From the NCBI GenBank assembly GCA_030038235.1, contig JASHPE010000094.1, positions 1 to 32,542 on the forward strand: a stretch of DNA of 32,542 bases, in the 5' to 3' direction. Position numbers and translations under genes: made by a program. The notes beneath the pieces are model-generated. The model was given only the letters and a program-made list of their open reading frames with translations. It made no database searches and was not told the DNA's origin. This DNA is from Terriglobia bacterium (GTDB taxonomy: Bacteria > Acidobacteriota > Terriglobia > UBA7540). Within the stretch, counting starts at the first letter, position 1. Each line of letters begins with the position of its first letter. Of this stretch, positions 6,800-16,200 are shown piece after piece.

Positions 6800-6880
6800 C
6801 GCCGCGCAGAGGAGGGTCGCGGCGTAGATCGCTCCTCGGCGAAGGGAGCAAAGCCCTCTCCCTATGACTCACCCCCTGAT

Positions 6881-8668
6881 CTAAGTCTTGATTCCCTGGC
6901 CTTCAACGATGGTGATATAGCGGTCCAGGGGCAGATCGGTGAAGCGGTCTACTCGTTTGCTGGGCGGCGGCCATTTGATCTCCAGCCAATCGAATTTCGT
7001 GCGCGGGCCGATTCCCAGGACCAGACGCGGGTCGTGGCTGGAAAGGTAGCCTCCACCCGCAACTTTATAGATGTATCGCTTCAGGTCACCCGCCTGCCAG
7101 GTCACCGTCGCTCCCACAGCATCCGGATTCGCGACCGTGCCCCTCAAAAGAATCCCCAGCCAATGATTGAGCTTGCCAACGTTATTACGAAGCAGAACGG
7201 GAGCCCCCTGGTTGAGCATGATCAGCACATCCACGCCGCCGTCGTTATTGAAATCACCGATGGCGAGGCCGCGCCCCGGCACCGCGGTGTCGAAAACCGG
7301 CCCGCTTTCCGCGCTCACGTTTTGATAAGTTTTCTGGTAACCTGTTCCCAGATTGCGCCAGAGCAACGGTTTCTCTGCAAAGGTGACCTTGCTATATCGC
7401 TCTGACACCTTGTTGTCCGGGTGGCCCGAGACGATGAAGAGGTCCACATTCCCGTCGTTGTCGTAGTCGAGGAACTTCACTCCCCAGCCGCTCATATAAC
7501 GCACCGTCATCCCGATGCCGTTGGAGAGGGATTGGTCGTCAAAAGTTTCGTTGCCGTTGTTGTGGTAGAGCGAGAATAATTCCTCATCCACATCGGTCAA
7601 GAAAAGGTCGATCTTGCCGTCCTGATCGTAGTCGGCGGAGTCCACGCCCATGCCCGACCGGGCGCGGCCGTCGGCGCTGTAACCCACACCGGATTGAAGG
7701 CCGATCTCTTCGAACTTCCCGTGGCCACGATTGGCAAAGAGGAAATTCGCCACCGTATCATTGGCCACAAAAAGGTCCATCATCCCGTCGCCATTGATGT
7801 CGGTTGCGACAACTCCCCAGGCGATGCCGCGCGCGCCGGCGATGCCAGACTCCTCGCTGACGTCTGTGAAGGTACCGTCGCCGTTGTTATGAAAAAGATA
7901 GCTGGGCATGGGATCGTACACGTTCGGAATACAGTAGAAACGCTCGTCCGTCTGGTGGCTGCCACAGAATTTGTTGTTTGCCTTGCTGAAATTCACGGAT
8001 CGGCAGACAAACAGGTCGAGCCGACCGTCATTATCGTAGTCGAACCAGACGGCGCTGGCCGCCCATCCCGGGGCGCTCACGCCGGCTTTGGCGGTGACGT
8101 CAGTAAACGTGCCGTCGCCGTTATTGTGATAAAGAATCGAGCGTCCGTACTGGGTGACATACAGGTCCGGCCAGCCATCGCCGTCGTAGTCGCCCACTGC
8201 AACACCCATGCCGAAGCCCCCTCCGGCCACTCCCGCTCTTTCCGTTACATCAGTGAACGTTCCGTCCCGATTGTTGTGGTAGAGCGCGTTACGCAGAGGA
8301 GGATGAGGGTCGTAGAAGTCACACTTTCCGCTATTCACCTGATAAATATCCATCCATCCGTCGTTGTCATAATCAATGAATCCGCCTCCGCCGCCCAAAG
8401 TTTCCGGCAGATAGTATTGGGGAGAGCGACCGCTCTCATGGACAAATTGGATCTTGCTGGCGGAACTAGGAACAATTTCAAAAGCCGGCAAGCCGTTTTG
8501 GGGTGTTGGAACCGACGAGCCGCCCGAACGCACGATGCGGCCCGCCAGTCCGTAAGCTGCCAGCCCTCCTACCCCTATTTTTTTCAAGAACTGGCGGCGC
8601 GAGCTTGACGCGCCGTCGCTCCTTCGCCTTTCACCCATTCTCGACGCTTTTCCCCCGTTTCTGAACAT
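6881..8668 (-). CDS. CRTAC1-family FG-GAP/ASPIC-UnbV protein with Tat signal
   Basis: 595 aa. A Tat signal (RRQFLKK at residues 24-30 followed by a hydrophobic stretch) sends it folded across the inner membrane. The body is an FG-GAP/VCBS beta-propeller with at least seven calcium-binding loops of the DxDxDG type: [54 protein letters not shown] and DFNNDGGVD. Repeated [11 protein letters not shown] blade motifs separate them. The last 90 residues are an ASPIC/UnbV domain ([22 protein letters not shown], ending [12 protein letters not shown]). The family is extracellular or periplasmic and often encoded beside TPR proteins and TonB-dependent receptors in Acidobacteriota; its biochemical role is not established. 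A weak ribosome-binding site (AGAAGAG) precedes the ATG at 8668. Confidence 0.92.
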   Translation of the reverse strand: MFRNGGKASRMGERRRSDGASSSRRQFLKKIGVGGLAAYGLAGRIVRSGGSSVPTPQNGLPAFEIVPSSASKIQFVHESGRSPQYYLPETLGGGGGFIDYDNDGWMDIYQVNSGKCDFYDPHPPLRNALYHNNRDGTFTDVTERAGVAGGGFGMGVAVGDYDGDGWPDLYVTQYGRSILYHNNGDGTFTDVTAKAGVSAPGWAASAVWFDYDNDGRLDLFVCRSVNFSKANNKFCGSHQTDERFYCIPNVYDPMPSYLFHNNGDGTFTDVSEESGIAGARGIAWGVVATDINGDGMMDLFVANDTVANFLFANRGHGKFEEIGLQSGVGYSADGRARSGMGVDSADYDQDGKIDLFLTDVDEELFSLYHNNGNETFDDQSLSNGIGMTVRYMSGWGVKFLDYDNDGNVDLFIVSGHPDNKVSERYSKVTFAEKPLLWRNLGTGYQKTYQNVSAESGPVFDTAVPGRGLAIGDFNNDGGVDVLIMLNQGAPVLLRNNVGKLNHWLGILLRGTVANPDAVGATVTWQAGDLKRYIYKVAGGGYLSSHDPRLVLGIGPRTKFDWLEIKWPPPSKRVDRFTDLPLDRYITIVEGQGIKT

Positions 8669-8725
8669 GGCATTCTCTTCTGTGACAGCCTGCTTTAGAG
8701 TGGCGACTGCCGAACCGCAGGCGTT

Positions 8726-9955
8726 CTACTGAGGCGCATTCCCTGATGCGCTTCCCGCCTGACCAGGCTCCAACGTTCCTCGCGAATCGGACATTCGGTA
8801 AGAGTCTCCCTCGCTCCCACCCCGGGACTTCGACTTTTGAGCGAGCGCATTTAGACGCGTAAACTCCGCCCGTTCACGAGCCGCGGCTTCCGCCTGGTTG
8901 TCCCGGGCCAAGGCGACGGCGAGGTTGTACCGAACTTCGGCGCTTTGCGGTCCGAGCCTCTTGGCAGTCTCAAGTTCTTCAACGGCATCGTGCACTTGTC
9001 CCCCGCCCAGCAACGCTCGGCCGAGCAGATAGTGCGACACAAACGAATTCGCGTTGAGCTGGACCGCCCTTTCAGCAAAGGGCAGGGCATCCTTTGCCTG
9101 ATTCAGACGCAATTCAACAAAGGCGAGATGCATGTACGGAAGGGGGCTGTCGGGAGTAATCTCGGTCTCGCGGCGGAGCTGCTCGATGGCTTGATCGAAT
9201 TGCACCATCTGAGCCAGCATCGAGCCATAAGCGTAATGAACGAAATGCGCGGTAGGATATTCCTCAACCAACTGCTTGAAGACCGCCTCAGCCTGATCGT
9301 AGTCCTGAAGGGCGATCAATTCGCCTGCTTCGCCCGCCTTGTCGATAAGCGCGTCCTGGGTAGGATCGACCTGGCTGGGGAGCAAGGGAATTCGAAGCAG
9401 CGCCATGCCCAGAGCAAATCGCAGCGGGCTGGATAAAGGTCCTTGAAACGCGAGACCTCTCAGCTTGCCGAAGGCGGTGTCGAAATCTCCATGCAGAATG
9501 TAAAGCAGCGCCAAATGATAGTTGGCCACCCGGAGGAGATCGTCGTTATTCGCCAGTCCTTCCTGAAATCCCCTCTCAAGGTGAATGAACGAGTTGGCAT
9601 AATCCTTCGTCTCAAACTCACAGAGGCCCAGCATCGTCCAGCCCGTCCCTAAGTGCGGACTAAGCTCCACCAGGTTTCGGAAGGCCGCAAGACCGCCAGG
9701 GTACTGGTTGCCGTCATAATAGAGCGTTCCCAAAAACCACCATCCCTCTTCCCAGCGCGGGTTCAATTTGAGGGCTTGTTCATAAAGAGCGGTGGCGCGT
9801 TCGAGATCGTTCGCCTGGCGGGCCTGCGAAGCCTGTTCGCTAAGGCGTTTGAATGCGGCCGTGCTTTTCGTCGCATGCTGAGGCGTGTTCTCGCCGGCGG
9901 CCAGGGACGGGCTTATGAAGACCATCAGAGCGGAAATGATAAGCGCCCGCAGCAC
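8726..9955 (-). CDS. Exported TPR protein
   Basis: About 409 aa from GTG 9955. The frame stays open to a TTG at 10042, but those extra 29 codons are translated GAGTC-type repeat. From 9955 the protein begins with a clean signal peptide (VLRALIISALMVFISPSLAAG), which is why I chose it. Then come about nine TPR-like units, such as ALYEQALKLNPRWEEGWWFLG, AYGSMLAQMVQFDQAIEQL and ALLGGGQVHDAVEELETAKRL, and a polar Ser/Gly tail. It should act as a periplasmic scaffold. It lies 57 bp upstream of the CRTAC1 gene in the same direction. The repeat block at 9958-9985 sits directly before the start, so the native upstream region may have been replaced. Confidence 0.82.
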   Translation of the reverse strand: MLRALIISALMVFISPSLAAGENTPQHATKSTAAFKRLSEQASQARQANDLERATALYEQALKLNPRWEEGWWFLGTLYYDGNQYPGGLAAFRNLVELSPHLGTGWTMLGLCEFETKDYANSFIHLERGFQEGLANNDDLLRVANYHLALLYILHGDFDTAFGKLRGLAFQGPLSSPLRFALGMALLRIPLLPSQVDPTQDALIDKAGEAGELIALQDYDQAEAVFKQLVEEYPTAHFVHYAYGSMLAQMVQFDQAIEQLRRETEITPDSPLPYMHLAFVELRLNQAKDALPFAERAVQLNANSFVSHYLLGRALLGGGQVHDAVEELETAKRLGPQSAEVRYNLAVALARDNQAEAAARERAEFTRLNALAQKSKSRGGSEGDSYRMSDSRGTLEPGQAGSASGNAPQ

Positions 9956-9957
9956 CC

Positions 9958-10069
9958 AGTCAAGAGTCAAGAGTCGAGATTCCTGAACATCGTTAGATCC
10001 GACTCTCACCTCGACTGTTGACTCTCGACTCTGGACTCTCAACTCTTGACTCTCGACTCTCGACTGTGT
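9958..10069. repeat. GAGTC-type repeat block, inverted pair without a gene
   Basis: 9958-9980 is in forward orientation (AGTCAAGAGTCAAGAGTCGAG). 10001-10069 holds several units in reverse orientation (CTCGACT, TTGACTCTCGACTC and so on). About 20 bp separates the two halves, so the block can fold into a hairpin. It fills the junction between two TPR genes and abuts the TPR stop codon at 10070-10072. Confidence 0.75.
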
Positions 10070-11995
10070 TCAATCGAGGGGAACCAGCCTGCCGCCCTGG
10101 ACAGCGGTTTCAGGCCCAGCCAGGGCCTGGAGCCGCTGGAAATTCGCCATCTCTTGGGCTGCCAGGTTATCTTCGCCCGCCCTCCGATACATCTGTGCCA
10201 GCAGATAATGCGGCCGCGGATTGGAAGGCTGCGCGCGTTCCGCTACCTTCAACTCGGCGATGGCGCCATTTTCCTGGCCTGCATGCCAGAAAATTTCGCC
10301 AAGCCCGAGATGCGCTTCGAACATATCCGGTTGAATCCGCTCCGCGATGCGGAAATTCTCCTCCGCCTCTTTCGGCTTCTGTTGATAAGTGTAGATGCGT
10401 CCAAGATTGATGAAGGTGGTGGGGTCATCGGGGTCAGTTTTCGCGAGCTCTTGAAGGACAGGCAGCGCCTCCGTCCATTGGCGCTGCTTCCAATAGACGC
10501 TGGCAAGGTCTCGCAAAATGTTCGGCGATGGCCCGTCATTCTTGAGCAAGGCTTCATAAATCTCGATCGCCTTCGCCTGATCGCCGCTGGATGAATAGTT
10601 CTCCGCCGCCAATATCATCGCCGGCTCGGAATTCGGATATTCCGTTTGGAGGCGCTCGAGGAAGTCGAGCGCGAGGCGCTGAAGCATCTCACCCATCACA
10701 AACGCCCGGCCGGGATCGGCAGGCTGCCCGCGGACGAGTGGCATCAGTTGGTCCAAGGCGGCCAGAGTGTCCCCGCTCAAAAACGCAGTGCGGAAAGCTC
10801 GAAAGCCGGAAGAGTTGGGAAAAACCGGGCGCACGAAATCGGCGTGCTCCGGCCCACTCGCCATAAGAAAGCTCACCGGAAGCCCTATCGTCCCCGGACG
10901 CTCGAATTCGAACGGAGCCTCCGCCGGTGCTCCGGGATTCGTCTCAGCAGCCGCCAGGCGCTCCGTCCAGCTCTCCCACTCCGGGAAATTGGGAAACAAG
11001 GATTCCGCCTGACTCAGCAACCGCTTTGCGGATTCCGCCTGACCGAGCAGATCCTCAGCGGCAATCGAGTCCTGCCACTCGGAAGGCGACACCAAGCTCG
11101 CGGGCGAAACATTTTTCAGGAGCTCTTCCGCCTGGCTCTTTTTTGATTGGGCTCCGAGCGCCAAGGCAAGCCGGAGTTTCGCCCAGGCCGAATCCGGAAG
11201 CTGCGCCAGACAATGCCGAAATTCGTTTTCCGCTTCCGCGTAATCCCCTTTTTCCAAGTAGATGCTGCCCAGCTCGAAAGCGATATCCGGCGCGTCAGGG
11301 GAGACTTGTTGCGCCTTCCGATAGTCGGCGGCCGCGGCCTCCCAAGCTCCCTGCCCAGCATATCGTTCGGCCCTGAGGCGCATTGCGAACGCGCTTGGCT
11401 GGTGAACCATGAGGTAATCGTATTGCTCCTTGGCGATTCCCAGCGCGTCTTGCCCGGCCAGATAATAGCCCTCGGGCCGCTTGGAATCGAGAAGCAGCGA
11501 GCGCGAGATCGCTTCCAGGGATTGCGTCAATTGATTCGAATTTGCCGCCGCCTGGGCTTCACAATACCATGCGTTGGGATCCTTCGCATTGAGACTTGTC
11601 GCCCGTTCGAGCTCCTTGAGTGCTATTCGATCCTGATGAAGGGCCAAGTGGCAATAGCCGCTGAAGTACCACGGAACAAACAGGCTTGCGTCCAGCGTAC
11701 GGGCACGGTCGAGGGCGGTTAGCGATGCCGCGCAGTTTCCCTGCATCGCCCGCACTGCTCCGAGGTTGCTCCACGCCTTGGCAGACTGCGGCTGCATCTT
11801 GACCTCGTCCTCGTATTCCTTTGCGGCAGCTTCGTATTTTGCCGCCTGGGGCTCACAGTCAAAAGTCGAGAGTCGAGAATGGAGAGTTGACAGTCCACAG
11901 ATCAGGGCGATTTCACAGAAAATGCACAGGGGTCTCGAAAGTCGAGAGTCAAGAGTCAAGAGTCGAGAGAATAGTGGGGACCTTAGTGATATCAT
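10070..11995 (-). CDS. Large TPR protein with repeat-derived N-terminus
   Basis: 641 aa in the open frame. From about residue 47 onward it is TPR throughout, with roughly 14 units in two blocks separated by a less regular segment (about 350-420). Examples are KAWSNLGAVRAMQGNCAASL, IAFELGSIYLEKGDYAEAEN and TFINLGRIYTYQQKPKEAEE. The first 46 residues are translated GAGTC-type repeat (LLTLDSRLSRP and STLHSRLSTFD), so the native N-terminus, presumably with a signal peptide as in the neighbours, has been lost or displaced. The true start is unknown and export is uncertain. It may be a truncated but translated gene. Position inside a run of TPR genes supports a shared role with the CRTAC1 protein. 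Confidence 0.78.
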   Translation of the reverse strand: MISLRSPLFSRLLTLDSRLSRPLCIFCEIALICGLSTLHSRLSTFDCEPQAAKYEAAAKEYEDEVKMQPQSAKAWSNLGAVRAMQGNCAASLTALDRARTLDASLFVPWYFSGYCHLALHQDRIALKELERATSLNAKDPNAWYCEAQAAANSNQLTQSLEAISRSLLLDSKRPEGYYLAGQDALGIAKEQYDYLMVHQPSAFAMRLRAERYAGQGAWEAAAADYRKAQQVSPDAPDIAFELGSIYLEKGDYAEAENEFRHCLAQLPDSAWAKLRLALALGAQSKKSQAEELLKNVSPASLVSPSEWQDSIAAEDLLGQAESAKRLLSQAESLFPNFPEWESWTERLAAAETNPGAPAEAPFEFERPGTIGLPVSFLMASGPEHADFVRPVFPNSSGFRAFRTAFLSGDTLAALDQLMPLVRGQPADPGRAFVMGEMLQRLALDFLERLQTEYPNSEPAMILAAENYSSSGDQAKAIEIYEALLKNDGPSPNILRDLASVYWKQRQWTEALPVLQELAKTDPDDPTTFINLGRIYTYQQKPKEAEENFRIAERIQPDMFEAHLGLGEIFWHAGQENGAIAELKVAERAQPSNPRPHYLLAQMYRRAGEDNLAAQEMANFQRLQALAGPETAVQGGRLVPLD

Positions 11996-12030
11996 CGACT
12001 CTTACTCTCGACTCTTGGACCCTCGACTGT
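11855..12030. repeat. GAGTC-type repeat block across a TPR gene junction
   Basis: There are three clusters: 11855-11896 and 11933-11970 in forward orientation (AAAGTCGAGAGTCAAGAGTC) and 11996-12030 in reverse (CTCTCGACTCTTGGACCCTC). The block overlaps the 5' end of the TPR frame ending at 10070 and the last codons of the TPR gene starting at 13162. It contributes the terminal residues SRGSKSRE of the latter. Confidence 0.75.
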
Positions 12031-13162
12031 TCTCCACGACCTTCTTCTCGGCTTCGCTGCGGGTCTGCTCAGCCCGCTGAAGCGCAGTAACGATGGCTTT
12101 TTCCCGCATGCCGTCATCAGTCTTATGCAAGCGAAAATCGACCTGCGCCAGCAACACGTGGGCGTCTGTATAGCCAGGAAGCTTTTGCAGGATGCCGCGG
12201 AGAATGGACTCCGCCTTGGCGTAATCCTCGTGCTTCATGGCCAGAACTGCGTACTCGTAATCCACGGACGTGTTACCCGGATCCGTCTGGCTGGCCTTGT
12301 CCAGGTATTTCAAGGCTTCCGTCTCGTCGCCGTTGACGCGATCATCGTGGCCGAGGAGATAATTGGCGGTAAAATCGTTGGGGTCCCGGGCCAATTCCTG
12401 CTTGAGAGCATCCATGGCCTTATCCGGCTTTCCCAAACCCGTATAGGCCAGACTTAAATCCGAATAGATGCCCGGCATGTTGGGCTTAAGACCGGCGGCT
12501 TTCTGGAAGTTCTCAAGCGCCGGCCCGAAAGCTTTCATGTCGAGAAGGGCCTCGCCCAGAACTTTATACGCATCCGGAGACTTGCTCTGCGACACGGAGT
12601 CGTAGATCAGGGGGATCGCTTGCAGGGACATCCCCAGCCGGAGATATGACGAGCCGAGGATAAACTCCGAGGAATGGTCGTCGGGCATGGCCCTCTGCAC
12701 CAGTCCTACCTCGTAAGCCGCCAGCGCGTAGTCTCCCATCGCGAAATGAGCATAGGCCAGCAGTTCGAGCGTCTTGGCGTTATCCGGGTCACTGATGAGC
12801 GAGCGGGCAAATTGCTCGGCCGCCTCCTTAGGCCGATTCGTCTTGATATAGGCCAGCCCAAGATTCACGTGAACAGTCGCGTCGTCCGGCTCAAGCGCCA
12901 GCGCTTGCCCGTAAGCCTGGATGGCTTCCGCGAACTGCGTTTGCTGCGCGTAGGCGATGCCAAGATTTGACAGGATCTTGAACGTCGGGGGATTCTTGGA
13001 AAGGCATTCATTGTACTGGATCACCGCCAAGTCCGGCTGTTTCTGCGCCAGCGCTTGATCGCCCAGGATACACGCGGAAGGTTCGTCGCCCGAAGCGGCG
13101 AGAGCCACGCTGGCCGCGCCCAGGATGACCGCCAACACGCCGATTATCCTGAAGACCCTCAT
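12002..13162 (-). CDS. Exported TPR protein, first of three
   Basis: 386 aa. The ATG at 13162 is followed by a clear signal peptide (MRVFRIIGVLAVILGAASVALA). About eight TPR units follow from residue 30, such as SNLGIAYAQQTQFAEAIQAY, VHVNLGLAYIKTNRPKEAAE and LSLAYTGLGKPDKAMDALKQ. The last residues, ENSRGSKSRE, come from the GAGTC-type repeat, so the original C-terminus may have ended slightly differently. It is probably a periplasmic scaffold for the CRTAC1/TonB-receptor locus. It follows the receptor gene after a rho-independent terminator, so it must rely on readthrough or its own promoter. A weak TTGGAC-N17-TGTAAA pair lies just before the gene on the minus strand. Confidence 0.87.
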   Translation of the reverse strand: MRVFRIIGVLAVILGAASVALAASGDEPSACILGDQALAQKQPDLAVIQYNECLSKNPPTFKILSNLGIAYAQQTQFAEAIQAYGQALALEPDDATVHVNLGLAYIKTNRPKEAAEQFARSLISDPDNAKTLELLAYAHFAMGDYALAAYEVGLVQRAMPDDHSSEFILGSSYLRLGMSLQAIPLIYDSVSQSKSPDAYKVLGEALLDMKAFGPALENFQKAAGLKPNMPGIYSDLSLAYTGLGKPDKAMDALKQELARDPNDFTANYLLGHDDRVNGDETEALKYLDKASQTDPGNTSVDYEYAVLAMKHEDYAKAESILRGILQKLPGYTDAHVLLAQVDFRLHKTDDGMREKAIVTALQRAEQTRSEAEKKVVENSRGSKSRE

Positions 13163-13197
13163 CTCTTTCTTTTACACGAAGGCGCGGGACTCTGTCC

Positions 13198-13233
13198 AAA
13201 AGAAAAAGGGGCGAGTATTGGCGCCCGCCCCTT
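13198..13233 (-). terminator. Rho-independent terminator after the TonB receptor
   Basis: On the minus strand an 8-bp perfect stem AAGGGGCG/CGCCCCTT (13226-13233 with 13206-13213) with a 12-nt loop is followed by TTTTTCTTTT. It lies 65 bp after the receptor stop codon and before the first TPR gene, so it probably limits readthrough into the TPR/CRTAC1 genes. Confidence 0.85.
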
Positions 13234-13298
13234 GTCATTAGCATCCCGCAACCCTTCATAGTCCTCCGAGGGCTTTTCACGGGACCCACGACAAACCC

Positions 13299-16200
13299 TC
13301 AGAAGTAGAATTTGATCGCGCCCTCCATCTCCCGGTGGCCATGCTTGTCCAGGATGCACCCCACCGTGTTGCCGCCCGTGCAAGCAGGACTGCCATTGGT
13401 TACCAGGGACGGCGTACCCTGGCTGAAACTCGTGGCGCCCGCTGGCAGGTTCCAACTGATATTGGGGTTGGCGACAGCATCCTGGGCCGGAGTGTCGAGC
13501 TGTGCGCGATTGAATACGTCGAAAGCCGCAATGCGGAACTCAAGGCGCCGTTGTTCGCCGAGCGGGAAGCTCTTGAAAAGCGTCATGTCCCAGTTATTCG
13601 ACCCCGGTCCCAGGAACTGCGGCGGCGCATAATTGCCTAACTGGTTGAGTTGCGGGAGCGTAATGGACGCCGGATTGAACCACTGGGAACCTACGCCTTT
13701 GAAGTTGGTGTTCTTCTGCGGGTTGGACAGGTACAGCGGCACTAAGCTGCGGTCAGGTGTCCCATACCAGCCTACGCCGCTCGCTTGAAATGAAGTGCTG
13801 CCGCTTGAGCAGAGCCCGGCATTGAGCACCCCACCCTCGTAGCAACTGACCGTGCCCAGGCTCCCCGAACCGCCAATATACGGCTGTGGCGCTCCACTTT
13901 GGAAATTGGTGATTCCGGAGAGCTGCCAGTTGTCCAGAATGCCTCGGCCCACCCGATTGCCGTTGAGGTACTTGGCGGCCAAATTCGGCAGTTGGTAAAT
14001 GTAAGAGACATTGAGGATCTGCGGCAAAGAATACGACAGCAGGCCGTAGTTGAGCTTTGAATTGAACGGGTCAACGGTGCCGTTATAGGACCCGGAGTAC
14101 CCCATCGTCTTGGAGTAGGTGTAGGAAGTGAGCAACGTAAGGCCGTGCGTCACGTTCCGCCGCAGCGTCACCTGTAGGCCGTTGTAGTTAGACGTTGAGA
14201 CGTGGTGCAGAAGGTCAATGGCGCCGAAAGGCTTATAGTAGCGGAACGAGTTCTGGACACCGCTATTGCCCGCATTGGCCACCGGGTCCTCCGTTCCCGC
14301 TTGCCACATTGCACCCAGGGGTATGGGATCGAATATATTCTCGATGTAAAGGTGCCGCCCGACGGTGCCAACATAGGCAGCTTCAAGCACCGTTTGGTGG
14401 CTGATGTCCTGGTCAATAGTGAAATTCCAGGAATAATTCTCCGCGCCATGATGGTCGTGAGTGTCGTACATGGTGGAACTGACGCCTCCGACCTCACTAT
14501 AGGGGTTAAGAGTTGTATAGTAGCCAAACCCCGTGATCGCAGGATTTGCCGCCGCCGGATTGTATCTGGTGGCTGAGGTAATGCTGGTACTGAACTCGAA
14601 GGGAGGGTTCTGTGCGGCGCCGAAGATGGTATTACCTTGGTCGCGCTCCTCATAAACTCCGAAGCCGGAGCGAAGCACCGTCTTGCCGGTTCCAAAGATG
14701 TCGTAAGCAAATCCAACCCGGGGCTCAACCAAGACGGGTGGGGCGGGAAACCCACCACTCGGCGGCAGTCCGGAAGCAAACTGCCCGGCGATGTTCGCGG
14801 GAATATAGGGTGCGTTTTGAATATACTTGTAGCCCCACGAAGTCTGCTCGCCGTCATTGATGTTCGTGTCGTTGGCCGCTGTCCAGATAGCGGGGTTAAA
14901 CGTGGCGACCTCCCCGCGCGCCTCGAACCAGGGCGGCAAGTAGGCGAAACGCACGCCGTAATTCAGAGTCAGCTTGCGGGTGGTTTTCCAGGAGTCCTGC
15001 GCGTACCACTCATAATTCCAGAACCGCCACAAGCCGTCCGGATCGTTGGTGGACTGCGACCATTGGTAAACGCCTTGGTCCAGCAAGTCACCAAAGACGT
15101 TTCCGGTGGCGGCGACGCCCGAAAAACTGTTATTGGACCAAATGCTGCCGTTCACATTGGCTTCGTTCTGGTCGTTGCGCGTATGGTTGAGCGCAAAACC
15201 GAATTGCAAGGTGTGCGTCTTCTCGACCTTGGTCAGATTGTCGGTAAGCTCGAATGTGGTCTTGTCGCCGAAGATCCCGCCGTACTCGTCGCCCTGGCCC
15301 CAAGTTTGTGAATTGGGCGCCTCGCCGTTCCATACCCCGGGGACCTCGACCGTCCGGGTGTAGTCTGTTCCGCCCGACCCCTGAAGCCAATTAACGCCCG
15401 GGAAACTCGCCAGCAAGCTGCTACTGGCCGCTTTGCTGGGATCCGCATACTTATAGGGGTAGTTTATAGCGCCCGTGCTGAACTCGACCTCGTTGGTCAG
15501 CGTTGGGTTGATGACCGTGACCACATTGATGGTGGCGTTCTCGCCGCTGTCATGCCCCACAATCGGGCTTACCCTCGGGACGTTCCCGCCCCAAGTATCG
15601 CCTAGTCCTGAGGACCACAATCCGTAGGGGTAATATTCGTGGTCCGAGTTTTGCGCCAGACGCAGGAAAGCGCGAGTGTTCTGGCTCACCATGTAATCGA
15701 TGCGGGCGACGTTCTCGATTCGGTTCGTCGGGTATAGGGGGTGGGCAGCCAGGTTCGAGTTCCCGGCCGGATCAACATAGTTGGGAAGCACATAGTTGCC
15801 ATTCAGTACTGCCTGGCCGGCCGCTGTGACCTCGTCGGGGGGAAGCACATTGAGCTGACCGTTGTAATCCGCCTGCATGCCCGTAGCGGGGTCATTCACA
15901 ATACAGGGCATGCTCAGATAGTTCCCGCCGGTGACCACCCCGTTCGTTGAGGTGCAAAACTGCGGATTCAGGAGTTGGCTGAAATCGCCGTTACGCATGG
16001 CTGCGGTGGGCACCGTCCTGAACTGGGTGCCGGGATCCGCGAGCTGCCTTTGAAACTCCAAGCCATAGAAGAAGAACAGCTTGTCATTGTTCTTGTTGAA
16101 GTTCGTGCCCGGAATGCGGACGGGCCCGCCTATATTGAAGCCGGGGTAATTGAATTTGCTGTTCGGCTTGGGGATACCCGCGAGGTTGTTCGACCAGTCG

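Noticed and set aside
6023..8608. Two long plus-strand ORFs (6023-7405 and 7694-8608)
   Set aside because: Both are antisense to the TPR and CRTAC1 genes, and the repetitive Val/Ile/Asp pattern is the mirror image of the DxDxDG repeats.
9958..12030. GAGTC-type repeats as a CRISPR array
   Set aside because: Units are short and irregular, occur in both orientations, overlap coding ends and have no uniform spacers; no cas genes are present.
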